A stretch of DNA of 64,000 nt, from assembly GCF_036711975.1 (NCBI RefSeq), contig NC_091967.1, positions 19,282,001-19,346,000 of the forward strand. Direction: 5' to 3'. This document shows, piece after piece, positions 1 through 13,731 of the stretch; the first letter of the stretch is position 1; each line of letters opens with the position of its first letter. Source of the stretch: Onthophagus taurus (Eukaryota > Arthropoda > Insecta > Coleoptera > Scarabaeidae). The notes beneath the pieces were generated by a model. It was given only the letters and a program-made list of their open reading frames with translations. It made no database searches and was not told where the DNA came from. The position numbers and the translations under genes are program-made.

Positions 1-2
1 CC

Positions 3-544
3 TCAGCCCTGTCGGTCGCAAATGATTTTGTTTTCCACCCAATCGTTTAGGCATAACAAATATAGTGCAGATTTATTATTAAGGCGATTTTGATGTTTTC
101 TTATAGTTAATGCAGCACGTGAGAATAATCTTTCCGCCGGGACTGAAGTAGCCGGTATGCTTAAGAGATCTCGTGCCATTAAACTTAAAATAGGAAATTC
201 AGAAGCATGAATTTTCCACCATTGTAATATATCTGTGTCTTTATTACACCGAGGCATAGAATAATATTTTTAAAGCTCCTGCATCCATTCTCCTTCGGAA
301 GGCGTAGGATTTACTGCATATGACGTATCAATATTAGTATATTGATACGTACAACCACCATAGGTAATTTGACGTACTTCTCTCCTCTGAGTTTCTTGGA
401 AAGTATTTGAAAGTTGACTAGTAATTTATGCACTTCTTCTTGTAGTATCCATTCTTTGTCCTCAAGAGCATATGGTTTTAAATCAACAACATTTTGACAC
501 AATGCACCAAGTCCATGTCTACCTTCAAGAGGTACTTTCAACAT
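3..544 (-). pseudogene. hAT-superfamily transposase, degraded fragment
   Basis: Two minus-strand reading frames belong to one dead transposase. The upstream piece (544 to 311) has the central pattern of hAT/ZBED-type transposases: an acidic stretch reading LEDKEWILQEEVHKLL, then GEKYVKLPMVVVRI. The downstream piece (257 to 3) is the C-terminal dimerisation region, with WW, SVPAERLFSRAALTIRKHQNRL and LNDW, which is diagnostic of hAT elements. Family knowledge places several hundred residues between these two regions, so the copy has an internal deletion as well as a frame break. It continues past the left edge of the window. No terminal inverted repeats are visible. Confidence 0.85.
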
Positions 545-3049
545 ATCATTACTGGAATTCCAGCGTGTAGATACGAAAATATTTACAGAAATATTGCAGA
601 TATTATTTGCAGAAATACTTACCTGCGAGACTCTCGTACGAGACTTTCGTACGCACCACTATGCTTAATATTGATTCTACTGGTAGTGTATCTAGTTCTA
701 GTTCTGTCATCCTTCTGGAAATTTTTCTGTATTTCTGGGCATTTTAGTTTTTCTTGCACTTTAGTTTTATGTTTAATTTGTTAATGTGTTATCGTCATTC
801 GTTGTTCTTGTTGCTTATTTTGCATCTGAACTTTATGTACACCAAGAAATGATTTGAAGCTCTTCTGTCTATCAGAACGTGATCTATTAGGTTGACTGTA
901 TTTTTATAGGGTGAGATCCACGTAGCTTTATCTGGCAACTGTGTGGAACTTACTTTATCAGAAAGTCCCTATTTTCATTGATCTCCTTATGCAGAGAGTA
1001 TCCTGCAATAGTAACCTTGAAATGCTGTTCTTTGTCGTTCCTGGCAGTTAACAAATTTGAATTTGATCACTACGAAAACGCTGAAAACTCTTAGAAAAAT
1101 AAAATGTTGTGAAAATCTTGACATTTTCTTTTGCCGCTTGTATAGCCTCCAAATAATTGTACCTTGTAGCTTTTTCTACTTTATTTTTCGGAAATAGAGA
1201 ATATTAATATTTTAAAGTACATAGTATTTGATCAATTCATATTGATGTAAGCTAAATTGAATTAAATCATATTTAATTAGTTAACTCGTTATGACTCACT
1301 CTGTATCATTTATTTTACAATCACTAATTTAATAAAACGTTCTAATTCATGACTAAATGTGCATTTATTTATCATATTTTTTAGTCATCTATATTTCTTC
1401 TTAGGAGAGCTCATAAAATAATTAAAGACTTTCCACTCTATGTGTTTTCAGATATAACATCATCATTTAAATATAAACATATTACAACTGGTTGGATTAG
1501 TCACAATGATCACGTTTTAACCGGTCAGATTGTAGATTCGGTTATATCTCGTAAAAGGTGAGATTATTATTAGTGGGTGTTAATGTAATCGGAATTAAAA
1601 ATTCCATTCCGATCATACAACCTAATCTTTATGATTCACTTTGAATCTTATTTGAATAATTAAAAAGTGAAGTGTCGAACGGTTATTTACGCCTAATTTA
1701 TACTATTAAAGTTTTCTTTTTCATTAAACTACGTTTGAGTACAAATTAAGAGTTAATTAAAACAATATAATGAAGAGAATGAAAAAATAATTCTTTCTTT
1801 CTCGAAGTTACATGATTACTCATCGAGAATAGAAAATTAAAGAATTGTTTTGTTATTAAAAAAAAATCTTGTGGGTTTTCATTAGAACTATGAACCCAAT
1901 GACTGAATCTTATTTAAAAAGAAATTTTCTTATGTAATTTTTCTTATTATTTAATTTTTTTTAATTTCTTTGATTAGATCGAATATTTTTTAGAAATTTT
2001 TTTAAAGTAAAATTTCGTTAATCATTAAATTCCCAAATACCATGACCATGTGACTCGTTTTTGACCTTTAACAACAAAATAATATCCGTCCAGGACGGAT
2101 AGCGGGCGAATTTTTTTCGTATAATTTTTACAATCTATTCGTTTTCGCTTCATCGAACGAGTTTTTAGTTTTTAGGTTCTTGTTTGCATGTTGAATTAGC
2201 GAGCCGTGAATTGCTTTATGCATTTTCTATTTGTTTTTTTAAATTTTTCATTTAATACTTAATCAAACGTTTTCTACAATAATAAAAAAAACTTGAATGA
2301 AAAATAAAAACGAAGAAAAACAAGCACGCGTATTTACAATTTTTACTCATTTACGTTTTAAAACATTCATTGTTTTTAAACTCCTTTCACTTTTTACTTA
2401 TTCAACGTTAAAATTAACAATGAGTTTTTTGCGCAATTTATAACGTATAATAGTTTACAATCGTTTTTAGTTCGTTTCGAACGTGGAAAATCCGTGAGAA
2501 AATATTTCTATATCCTTATTCGTTAAAAATTAACGATTAAATTGTTTAAATATTTTTCTATTAATTTAAGTATTCATTTTTTTGATTGAAAGGCGAATGT
2601 GAAATCGTAGAAATTGACATAAAATTGTGTTAATAATAACTTGGGGATTACCAATATAACGTGGCATTGGAAAAACTTTGTTATTGCTTTCGTGGAACCT
2701 CTTCGCCGCATTTTGGCGAAGGAATTCTAATGATTTCCGTGGTATTATTCATTTGAAAAACCTAAGTGAAAGTAGTAAAAGTATTTAAATTTTTATTTAA
2801 ACATCTAATAATTAATTATGATTTGATACACAATTGATTATTATAAAATTATTTCTTTGAATTGTGTTCTCTTTTATATAATGATATCTCATTTTGGAAA
2901 TATACAATTGATGATATAAAATTCTTTAGCTGAAGAGATACCAGTAAGATTATACCAAAAGAAGAATTTCTTCTAGGAATTGAAGAAATTTTCAAATCTA
3001 GTTATCACCACGGACTTATCTATATAGGAAAATTCGCACAAAATAAGTG
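545..3049. other. AT-rich intergenic DNA, no gene recognised
   Basis: Very AT-rich, with homopolymer runs and only short random reading frames. I see no spliced coding signal, no RNA gene and no clear transposon protein. Confidence 0.6.
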
Positions 3050-5350
3050 ATTCAACTTGGAAATTTAAAATTTATTGTAACCTAACCTCAAACATTCCTT
3101 TATAACCACAAAAAGTTTGATTTCTTAAATCTTAACCGTTTTGAAGAAAATATTTTTTTAGTTAAACTCCCTTTCAACAAATGTTCAATTGATACGACGA
3201 TTTTAAAAAACATATCTAAAATGAATGGTTCTTTCTGGAAACTTAAAATTTGATGTAACGTAACCTAATACATTCCTTTTTAACCTCAAAAAGTTTCATT
3301 TCTTAAATCCTAACCGTTTTGAAGATATAATTTTTTTTTAAACCTCATTTTCAAAAAAAGTAAAATTGAAACGACTATTATATTATTTAAAAACCTTTTT
3401 ATGATGAATTATTCTCCCTGGAAACTTAAAATTTGGTATAACCTCAAATATTCTTTTATAACCTCAAAAAGTTTTTTCAGACAAAAACAATTTTTTCGAA
3501 TTTTGCAATTTTCGCCGATTAAGTTTTAAAAATTCGTATAAAATCCAGTTCTTGGAATATGAGTATGAAAATTTCCCAAAGTGTTAATAAAAGTGTCCTC
3601 TTTCCAATGAACTAACACGTTTCGAAAAATAACTTTTATTGAACTAAAATTAGAACTAAAACTAGAACTAACACTAGAAACTTTCGGGTTTTGCCGTGCG
3701 TCTTTTAAGAAATGGTTTGACGTTTCGGATGCCATGTTTTTGCCAATTTGATGCCAATTTTGTATAGCATAACCTCAAATAGTCTTTTATAACGTCAAAA
3801 AATTTCATTTCTTAAAACCTGACTGTTTTGGAGAAAAAAAAAGTTTTTTCTTCAACCTCACTTTTTACAAACATCAAACTAAGATGACTTTTATTAAAAA
3901 ATATATATCAACTAAATTGTTTACCTCAGAAACTTAAAATTTTGTATAACATAACCTCAAATATTCTTTTATAACCTCAAAAAATTTCATGCCTTAAAAC
4001 CCAACCGTTTTTGAGAAAACAATTTTTTTCTTCAACGTCACTTTTAACAAACATCAAATTAAGATGACTTTTTTTAAAAATATGTATCAACTAAATTGTT
4101 TACCTCACAAACTTAATATTTTGTATAACATAACCTCAAATATTCTTTTATAACCTCAAAAAATTTCATGTCTTAAAACCTAACCGTTTTGGAGAAAACA
4201 ATTTTTTTCTTCAACCTCACTTTTAATAAACATCAAATTAAGATGACTTTTTTTTAAAATATATATCAACTAAATTGTTTACCTCAGAAACTTAATATTT
4301 TGTATAACATAACCTCAAATATTCTTTTATAACCTCAAAAAATTTCATGCCTTAAAACCTAACCGTTTTAGAGAAAACAATTTTTTTCTTCAACCTCACT
4401 TTTAATAAACATCAAATTAATATGACTTTTTTAAAAATATATATCAACTAAATTGTTTACCTCAGAAACTTAAAATTTTGTATAACATAACCTCAAATAT
4501 TCTTTTATAACCTCAAAAAATTTCATGTCTTAAAACCTAACCGTTTTGGAGAAAACAATTTTTTTCTTCAACCTCACTTTTAACAAACATCAAATTAAGA
4601 TGGCTTTTTTTAAAAATATGTATCAACTAAATTGTTTACCTCAGAAACTTAATATTTTGTATAACATAACCTCAAATATTCTTTTATAACCTCAAAAAAT
4701 TTCATGCCTTAAAACCTAACCGTTTTGGAGAAAACAATTTTTTTCTTCAACCTCACTTTTTACAAACATCAAATAAAGATCACTTTTTTTAAAAAAATAT
4801 ATCAACTAAGTTGTTTACCTCAGAAACTTAATATTTTGTATAACATAACCTCAAATATTCTTTTATAACCTCAAAAAATTTCATGCCTTAAAATCTAACC
4901 GTTTTGGAGAAAACAATTTTTTTCTTCAACCTCACTTTTAATAAACATCAAATTAAGATGACGTTTTTTAAAAATATATATCAACTAAATTATTTACCTC
5001 AGAAACTTAAAATTTTGTATAACATAACCTCAAATATTCTTTTATAACCTCAAAAAATTTCATGTCTTAAAACCTAACCGTTTTGGAGAAAACAATTTTT
5101 TTCTTCAACCTCACTTTTAATAAACATCAAATTAAGATGACTTTTTTTAAAAATATATATCAACTAAATTGTTTACCTCAGAAACTTAATATTTTGTATA
5201 ACATAACCTCAAATATTCTTTTATAACTTCAAAAAATTTCATGTCTTAAAACCTAATCGTTTTGGAGAAAACATGCTTTTTCTTCAACCTCGCTTTTTAC
5301 AAATATCAAATTAAATCGGCGATTTAAAAAAAAATCAAATAAATTGTTTA
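3050..5350. repeat. 179-bp satellite array, about 12 monomers
   Basis: A tandem repeat with a landmark of the form TTCTTTTATAACCTCAAA recurring near 3783, 3965, 4145, 4324, 4503, 4681, 4860, 5040 and 5219, a period of about 179 bp. Three diverged monomers precede these (landmarks near 3098, 3275 and 3449). The later monomers are nearly identical; the first three and the last are diverged, as expected at the edges of an array where exchange is less frequent. A foreign segment interrupts the array near 3520-3740. Confidence 0.95.
3640..3712. repeat. Single copy of the ACTAGAACTAACACTAG hairpin repeat inside the satellite
   Basis: This segment inside the satellite matches one arm of the palindromic repeat that forms an array in the Mad intron (26068-27010). 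It has repeated AACTAGAACTAACACTAGAAA followed by TTTCGGGTTTTGCCG and a GTCTTTTAAGA centre. The second arm is not preserved. Confidence 0.7.
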
Positions 5351-8300
5351 CCATAACCTTCAAAAGTTTCATTTCAATACCAGTGTGGTCAGATGTCGCT
5401 GTCAGATGCGTAGCTTATATGGATTAAGTTAGTACATAATCTTGAACAGAATAAAGAAGATTGATCTAAGAAAAAACTCGTAAGCAGAAACTGAAACAGC
5501 ATGAGCAAGTTTCCACATAACTGTAACGATGATACTTGGATTGAAAAGTTAAAAATATTTCCACCTGTACCAGCACTGTTAAAACTAGACTTTACCTCAT
5601 CTTTACACATCTAATCTCTATAAATCATAGAAAAGTGAAAGGCAAAACAGTACAAATTTCGATAACTTGGATTAAAGTAGTTTTTGAAACCTTATCAAGA
5701 GTTGCAACAAAGTAGCAAGCTAGAAAAGCTTCATCTCATACAATCTGCATGTGGTGGAAATAATGATATAAAGTCGTTAGGAAGTAATTCTTGATAGTTT
5801 TTAGTGGAAAATCACTTCCTTGTACTCTTGCAACTATGATTATACAGATTGCACAATATCAGTTGCAATCAAAATGCAACGAAATGCGCTTGAATTGTAG
5901 ATCAGCTTTGTCACATGACTGTAGTGTCTCGTGAATGTGAAAAGTTTGAGGTTTCCAGGTATTCTAAACAGCTCTTTGAACGAGTAAGACTGCTCTAAGT
6001 ATGAAACAGGGTAGGTTATCCTTCATTGATGTTCGAAAGAGAATGAAAATATGCTCAACGTAAATGTTTTGCAACTATATTGCCGTAGCTCCAAGATAAT
6101 GATGGCTGAGGTTACACTGCATACTGCTAGCAGAAATTTAGGCCTTCCTATTAGAAAAGGTTTATTCGTTTATGGACAAAGTTATTTCCAGAGCTTGATG
6201 ATGATCCGGTAATGACCAAGATTGCCATATTATCGAGAAATATTATATATGTCTGTTAAGCATAAGAATAAAAAGTGTTATTTCCTATAGTCGTTTAGTA
6301 TTTTCATAAAAAACGTTCAGAATAAATTGACGAAATTCAGATTGATCATGCATACAAGTACAGTACAACACTACTATTTTAAATGGAATGTTTTTTTTAT
6401 ACATATTCTGGTTCTTACAAAAATATGATAACTTAAATAAGGTTTATTATTACGGATATCCGAATATACATTTTAAAGATTTTATTAAGTCACCTTTTTT
6501 CTCATAATATCATCCTTTTAAATGAGCTACCAAGAAGATAATTAAAGATAATTTTAAAAAATATGGTAAATACGTTCCTATTCAGTCATCAAAACGGTCA
6601 GTTGAAGTACCTTGTGGTTTTTTTCAAAGACAAAGAATTGAATTTTTTTGTAAATGTCAAGAGCAAAAATGGGTATTTTTCCCTCTAAATCGAGGTATTT
6701 AGGAAAGAATTCTTTTGATATGAAAACGATGTTTAATAAAAAAAGAACCTTTAAAGAAAATAATATTAATGATACGTTTGTGTGGAATGTCGTCGTCAGT
6801 GTGTATTGTAAAATAATAATGATGTAAGTTGGAAATTCCCTTTTAGGCGCCTTAATCTTATCGCTTACAAGGTATGATTATAAGTTAAATATGTGTGAAT
6901 TTGTTAAAGTATTATTGATTAAATAAAAATACGTTTACCGCAACCCACTTTTGTTGATAAAATAAGGTATATACATACGTAAACATTTTTAATAACGATA
7001 ATGGGAAAAGTAAGATTGCTAACTGGAAATTTTATGTGTGTACTAATATTTTTATCACTTCAGGTATTTTTGATAAAAAACGAGATAAATTTGTTTTAAA
7101 TCCTTTTTTATATTTACGTAAGAGTGCAATAATTAGTAAATAAGAAATTAGTAATTACTAATTAATTCATTTTTGGAATAACTCCGAAAAAAAATTTTAT
7201 ATTAAAAAGATAAAAATATTAACGATAAGAAATTTATAAATAATAATATAGGGCACAAGATTATTTTTGTTAGGCTGTTTTTATCGATGATTTCATTATT
7301 TTGAACATCATCTCTTTACTAAAATATAAATAAAAAAATTTCATTATGAATGTTGTGTTAATTAATAATTTTAACACCTTTACTATGGTTTTTATCCCCG
7401 GTCATATTTCTATATAACATCTCTTTGTTTATATGGATAGACCAGAAATTGTATCAAATAATATTAAGTAAATTTTATATGTTCCATATTTTTAGGAAAT
7501 TATAATAATATAATAGATATTCAATGTGTACTTTTTTCACCAATTGTTGCATATTTTGTTTCTGTAATTGTCGCTTGTTGATTTATGCACGATATAAGAT
7601 GATCCATTTTTCAGAAAATACTTCGTTGTAATATTGCTAAGCTTGAATACTGTGAAAAGGCCGTCGTGCATTAACTACAAGAGAGTAGATAGGAGACATA
7701 CTCTATATTGCCCATCCAGTCTCCTAGGCGTGAATATCCATCAAATTAACAGTTATTTCTGGAATATTTCAAATTATTGCAACACGTATCGAAAGTATGT
7801 TAGATATTGTAGATTCCCTTCGATTAGAAATCACTTGTAGTTTGACAAGACTATAATTTTTAATCCAGAAAAATAAAAACAACACAAATGGAGATGTAAG
7901 CAGTGTCTTATACTATTCTTATGCTGCTTTTGTTCGTAATTTTATATTGTACACAACAATTTTAGCCAATCTTGAAAAATTATCTTCTTTGTCATAATGT
8001 TTCTGTGCAATTTTACACTTTTCTGCCTTCAAAATAATACAGGTAATACAATCAAGAATTTTAAAGATCTTCGCCTACAGTGCCAATAAAAAAATATAAT
8101 ATAACTGTTGTTTACATTACAAGCTTGTTAAAACCTTCGTACTGTTAGACCGGAAAGATGAAACCTTACGAGGTTGTAATATAAATAACATTTATATTAA
8201 GGCAACCAAGATATATTGTTATTCATAAATGAGACGGTATCTTGATAACGTATCACTTTTAAGGATTACGGTTGTAGCAGCTTGGCCGCAAACGGCCTTG

Positions 8301-8799
8301 GTTGCATACTCTAGTATATAATGAAGCCGAGGTCACTACCTTGATACTGTATTATCGTTAAAAGTCTTGTATGTGCGTCTCGGCAACAAACAAGCTGTAT
8401 TGTATTCTATAATTTGCGATTAATGAGGAAATCTTTTAGTTCATGAATAGATGTAATAGGATTTTCTGTTTTTGATGTTGTCAAAATTTCTTTTTCATTA
8501 TTGATCTTCCTTTTTAGTGATTCGATAATTTCCATCGAATTATCGATAAGCTATTCTGTAGTATAATAATAATAACAAATAAATTTATTGCCATTACTTA
8601 ATATATACATTTAACTTAATGCATAAATAAATACGGGCAAAAGTGTCGATTTATCGCGTAAGCAATATCTTCCAAAGAACCCAATCAATCAGCCGTATAC
8701 TAAGTTATATAAGAAAAACAATAAATAAATGGCAAGCTGCTGTGGTAAACCCATGGTCACCAAAAACGGAGCATAATGATAGTTGCTAGAATAAAAGAA
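5351..8799. other. Intergenic DNA, no gene recognised
   Basis: AT-rich sequence without a supportable gene. The stretch 5390-5960 is less AT-rich and looks like decayed coding or repeat sequence, but it is full of stops in all frames and matches no family I recognise. The reading frame at 7634-7840 is short and has no family features. Confidence 0.5.
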
Positions 8800-10207
8800 G
8801 AAGAAGAGAAGAAAAGGAAGAAGAAGTTCTCAGGAAGATGCTTGGAGAGCAAATAAATAACGTTTTAGATGGTTTTTAAATGTCACAAAGTGAGGAATAT
8901 TACGGATCTCACTAGGCAAACTATTCCAAAGGGTTATCGCCTGCACAGTAAACAATTTATGGTAAATCTCGGTACTATGGGTCGGGAACATAAGCAGAGA
9001 ATCTAACTAAGATCTAATGCGAGATCATGCGACGACAAGCGTTGAAATATACAGTACAGATACCTTGGTGATTGATTGTAAAGAACAGTATATAACATAG
9101 TTAATATACGAAACGATCTACGGTTCTGACAGCTTAATATCAGTAAATAATTACGGTATGGAGTTATGTGTTGAGATCTCTCGAGATCAAAGATATACTG
9201 TATGCAGTTGTTTTGAAGTCTTTGCAGTTTGTTTCGGAGTGTTACCGAAAGATCAGGATATGCCATGTCAACATAATCTATATGGGGGAAAATCAGAGAA
9301 AAACAAAGCTTACGATATACCATGGGAGGAAGGAAGCAAAGAAGACTTTTCAGCGAGTGGAAACAATGATAGACCTTGTAGACATTGTAGAATCCCAAGG
9401 TTTCTAACCATGTCTAACAACTGAATAATGTCTCCGTCAAGCATTAAGTGAATGGATGAAAAATCATTCAGCTTTGCCAGTAAAGGTCGACTGCCAAACG
9501 CAATTGCTTGAGTTTTAGCAGTATTTAATTTAAGGCCATAACATTTAGACCAATCCAAAATGTTAGAAAGATCATGATTAAGACGTGCAATTGCTTGCGA
9601 AAAATCATCAATAGTTGTCGTAGCGTAAATTTGGAGGTCATCAGCATACACGTGATAATTACAAGAAATGCAAGATAAACCGAATCTAACGCCTTGCTGA
9701 AATCAAGTAGTACAAGGATGGTAACACAACGTTTGTCGCAAGCATACCTAATATCATCTGTAATCTTAATAAGCGCTATTATTGTGCTATGACCGTTACG
9801 AAAACCCAATTGAAACTCGTTGTGCAAGTTAAATTCTTGTAAATACTCTTGAACTTGTAGGTAAACAAGGCGCTCGATAGCTTTGGATAGAACAGATAAA
9901 ATGGAAATTGGGCGAAAATCATTTAAACTTGAGAGACTCTCGGATTTAGGTATAGCGACAACATGAGCAACCTTCTAGATTGAAGGGAATGAGGATCGTT
10001 CAAAGGAGAAGTTAAAAATGTGAGTAAAAGAAGTAAGAACAATATCCAATATAGGAAGAAGAAGATAGAGACCAACTCCATTAACTCCCACACTAGTAGA
10101 CCTCGAGTTATCATTGTACTTATTCTATACCATTTAGGTATTTGTACACTAATTTCAATGTCTACGGCATAATTCTCTTTCGTTAAATCTTTAGATTGCT
10201 TAAGCAT
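8800..10207 (-). pseudogene. Non-LTR retrotransposon reverse transcriptase, 5'-truncated and frameshifted
   Basis: Read on the minus strand, successive frames carry reverse transcriptase blocks in the correct order. The region before 9923 has a decayed PKSESLSSLNDFRPIS-type block. At 9827-9525 is the fingers region (HNEFQLGFRNGHSTI) and the motif-A aspartate stretch LLDFSKALDSV. At 9651-9310 is the YADD catalytic motif. At 9398-9003 is the thumb and C-terminal region. A typical end motif, WNSLPSEIRNIPHF with substitutions, follows near 8940-8880. Each block is in a different frame, so the copy is dead. The layout fits the Jockey/CR1 group. AT-rich sequence with a TAATAATAA run near 8565 may mark the 3' tail. 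The clade is an inference from motif style. Confidence 0.85.
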
Positions 10208-11929
10208 CGCAAGAATTTTATAATGACGGAAGTTTAGATAAATTATTTTTGATCATAGGGATGATATTTAGCGTTTTGTGCTTCTTTAGTATAATCAACA
10301 CGAATTTGTTCTTGTCTCATCATCTTCATGTTGTTCGGTCAATGTTTTTCACTGACCTTGGTAATGTCGATGGTATTAGTTGATAGTCTATGTCTATTAG
10401 TCCTGGTTGCATCATTTGTCCAAATAAATTTATGTCATTATATTTCCGTAGACATCTAGCTTGCAACTTGTTTTGATAACAAATATCTAATATGGTCTAA
10501 TTTAGATTTCCTGGTTTTGGTTCCATAGCCGATTGTTTACCAATTTATTACCAGAGACAACAATCGACAAAGGTAGATAGATCAATATTTAATTTATCTC
10601 TGGCATTGCAATAATACTGTAGTTGCATTTGTCTAATATTAGTTGCATTGGTCTAATAAGTTTTCTAAACCGTAGCTGCTTGCACAGGCCTCAATGTGTT
10701 AAACGAAATCTTAAAGGGATGAGCGTTATTCATCTACAGTAACTATTAAAAATTATTCAATAATGCCGAAAGAAATTTTAAAAATTTCATAAACTATGCT
10801 AATAGTGTATTGATCTATAAAAATGTTGCAGAAGGCATACATACATACAACGTTCTCTGTATGACTTCATCCCTACTTTAGTTCAGTGCGGAACATTTTC
10901 AGCGGTCAGAGTTGTCTGGCAAATGGTAACGATTGTTTAGATTAAGAGCGCTCTGAACGAAAGGGTTTAAAAATCTCAGAGTTAGTTAATTAAAAGCTTT
11001 AAGGAGAGTCATATAGAGTTATAGCCTTAGAAGCAGTTAATTAGAGTCAGTTATGAAGACTCAGTTTTTTTGGAATAGAGATGAACCACTGAAGAACAGA
11101 GTCAGTCTTTGAAATCCGAGACAGAGCTGGAGAGCTGGAGAGTCAGTCCTGGATCAATTGGGAGATTTCCAATTAATGAGAGAAACAAAGAAGAGTTCGA
11201 GTTCCAGAAGAGGATTGAATCATCATGAGTTGGAGTACGAGTTCCTAGGGTGGATTCCAGTGGAAAGGTTCAGACAAAACGAGCCGAAACCAGAAAGGGA
11301 GAAGTAAGATCGTTGGTCGAGAGAAGCCCGTTGCAACGATGAGATTTGTAACCCTTTGTGAGGGATTTCATGAAATAATCGTACTAATTGCTTACGTTCT
11401 ATTTTCTTTGATATGTCTTGTTTTATGCATTATTTTGCAATTTGATTTGATAGTATTGGTAATTAAAGTAACGATTAATAGTTGATTTTTCTTTTATTTC
11501 TATGTCTTAATCAAGATGTGCAAAATGATCAAATTTCAATTTGTCGCATACGCATTGCACACCCACACGTCAATGTAAGATCCTTAGAATAGCACATTTA
11601 TTTGATACAGCATTGTGAACAAATACGATAATAGAGAGTGAACAGTTAAACTAAATCTACCAAGTTAAACCTCGCAATATAGATATGACGTCTACTCCGT
11701 TCTACTGCTCGGATCTGGGTTAGAATACAACAAGATACGTCAATCAACTCATTTGGAGAAGCAAAACAACGACACCAAATATATCAAACAACAAGAAGAC
11801 TTTTTGAAACAACTGAGATGAACATTCTTAATATATAAGAAAAGAATGTAAAGTAGAAAATATTAACGATTGGGAATAGAAAACGAAAATGGAACCAACA
11901 TATCAACAGAATGATAACTAACAGATTTG
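10208..11929. other. Intergenic DNA with a purine-rich block, no gene recognised
   Basis: No coding frame is supportable. From about 10870 to 11340 the sequence is unusually purine-rich on the plus strand, with many GAGAGTCAGT and AGAGCTGGAGAG-type phrases. It could be an untranslated part or LTR of a retroelement, but I found no partner repeat in the window. Confidence 0.4.
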
Positions 11930-12060
11930 TGCGATTAGCAACAGACTAATCACCTGGTGGCAAAAGAAGTATTGAACGGCCAAGAAAAGATGGAATGACA
12001 GCATAGAGATGAGAACAAAATTGATGTAGAAAGAGGCTCTAGCCTATTTTAGAAGAAGGA
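11930..12060 (+). pseudogene. 3' terminal scrap of a non-LTR retrotransposon ORF2
   Basis: The plus strand encodes GGKRSIERPRK and, after a one-base shift, RWNDSIEMRTKL. This 'GxRxxxRPRKRW-D-' signature is the usual C-terminal end of ORF2 in many insect non-LTR elements. Only this tail is recognisable; the preceding sequence is too decayed to read. Confidence 0.6.
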
Positions 12061-13185
12061 AGATCCCTTGTATTACATATATGTACTTGCTTTTGCAATG
12101 ATTCTATTTCCTATGCCGTGTGTAATGTCCAGTTCACATTATTCCAGTCCAGTGGTCGAAACCAGTGCTGTAATTTCATTTTGATACTGGAATGCACTTA
12201 TTCCGAGTAATCCAGTCCAGTGACTACTTTTTCACTCCAGCTCGGCAATCCAGTGCTGGATACGTTAAACAGTGAACACACACAAAGAAATAGTTATTAT
12301 AAATTAATATGCAATATCACTTAATGATGGAAAATTGAAGAAGAAAATGACGCACCTTACATTGTTATTCAAAGTGCTACTGAACAAAAAGTATGACTAA
12401 TTTCCTGAAAAGGCAGAAATGATAAACGAAATTGCATTGATTTTAGTTGACTTATCATCAATAACTATAATAATGAGCTATAACCTAAATCTTAAACACA
12501 ATTTGGCTTGGACGTTATAACGCATATAAAAAATATTTATATAAATATTCAAACCGGTCTATTTTTAATTTATTTACTGGAATAACTTAAAACGATAACA
12601 TTAGCATTACGCATAATTAAATAAATCAAGAATATAGGTATACATAACAGTGCGTCTAGAATCCCCATTCAGTTATGTTATGTAATTACAAGGAAAATTG
12701 CGGTTTAACAAAAAAATGTCATCTTAAAAGCAATTTCTTTGAAGCCACGAAGCCGAAAATACAAGAAATTCATTTTTAGGTGGTTTTTAACTTAATTAGT
12801 TAAAGATTCTTCAATCTAAAATTCAAATTGCAATTTAATTCATATATTCATAAATTAAAATGAATTTTATTTGCTATATTTCTCTTACGGTTGAGAGAAA
12901 TTAAACAAAAATTTTAAAAAAACCGAAAGAAGTAAACCATGTAAAGTACAAAGAAACCTTCGAATCCCAGCGCAAAGAATGACGAACCAGAAAATCCCAT
13001 GTTGCAACCCAACCTCGTTCAATTGGGATTTTACGTGTTCTCAATATTTCTTATACATCCAGATGCTTTAAAATCGTCACGTCTGCAAACATTTTACGAT
13101 TTCCTTTCTCAAACACATCCATATTTTTAACACCCACATTAAAACAAATAAAAGCCGCGAAAAATCAAATAGAATTGTTTAACTC
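12061..13185. other. Intergenic DNA, no gene recognised
   Basis: AT-rich and without a supportable gene. At 12130-12260 there is a small cluster of short direct motifs (TCCAGTCCAGTG and GTGCTGG variants), possibly a degraded inverted-repeat element. Confidence 0.5.
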
Positions 13186-13189
13186 ACCT

Positions 13190-13490
13190 GAGAATTTCTG
13201 AAGTGTTTTGAGAGCAGCGCCGATTAAACACGCACGATACATTTAAATAGGTTTCAAATTTTCCGCCGGATAAAAAAAAGATTCGTTGTTTTGGGTAATA
13301 ACTAATTTTCTTCTGTATTTGTTGGCACATAACAGAGGTAATAGACGAAGCGCTCGAATCCAGAAGCCGATACGAACTACGGTGAAGAAAATGAACAGAA
13401 ATGAACGGAACAGACGTGCGTGTTCAATTTCGGTCTCTCTGAAAACATACATACAGATAAAAACCGCAGTTTAACCAATACGACTTGACG
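13190..13490 (-). promoter_or_regulatory. Candidate promoter and non-coding first exon of an unseen minus-strand gene
   Basis: Compared with its surroundings this stretch is GC-richer, and on the minus strand it ends in a strong splice donor, CTCAG followed by GTGAGTTAAA, near 13190. The two overlapping reading frames (13243-13452 minus and 13286-13474 plus) have no family features. This looks like the 5' untranslated exon of a gene that would continue off the left edge. It is inference from composition and one splice site. Confidence 0.3.
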
Positions 13491-13731
13491 TTGGGTTGGC
13501 GTCAACCAATTGAGCTGTTCGGGAATCCCTATATGTAAATGGGGCGCGCATTCTTGTCGTTTGTCTGGTAAACAATAAATATGTAACTTTGTTTTAAAAC
13601 TGACACAAAAAAAAATTTTAAAAATCGTCATCAGAAATGAATAAGACTACTTTATATGGTTTGTTGTTTTAGGAGTATGGTGAAATTGGTTTAAAATTGT
13701 TTTTATTAAATAAATATAATTAAATACAGCT

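Noticed and set aside
5389..5610. 73-residue minus-strand frame and plus-strand coding-like phrases
   Set aside because: Frames are broken everywhere and nothing matches a family; possibly an old pseudogene, but not supportable.
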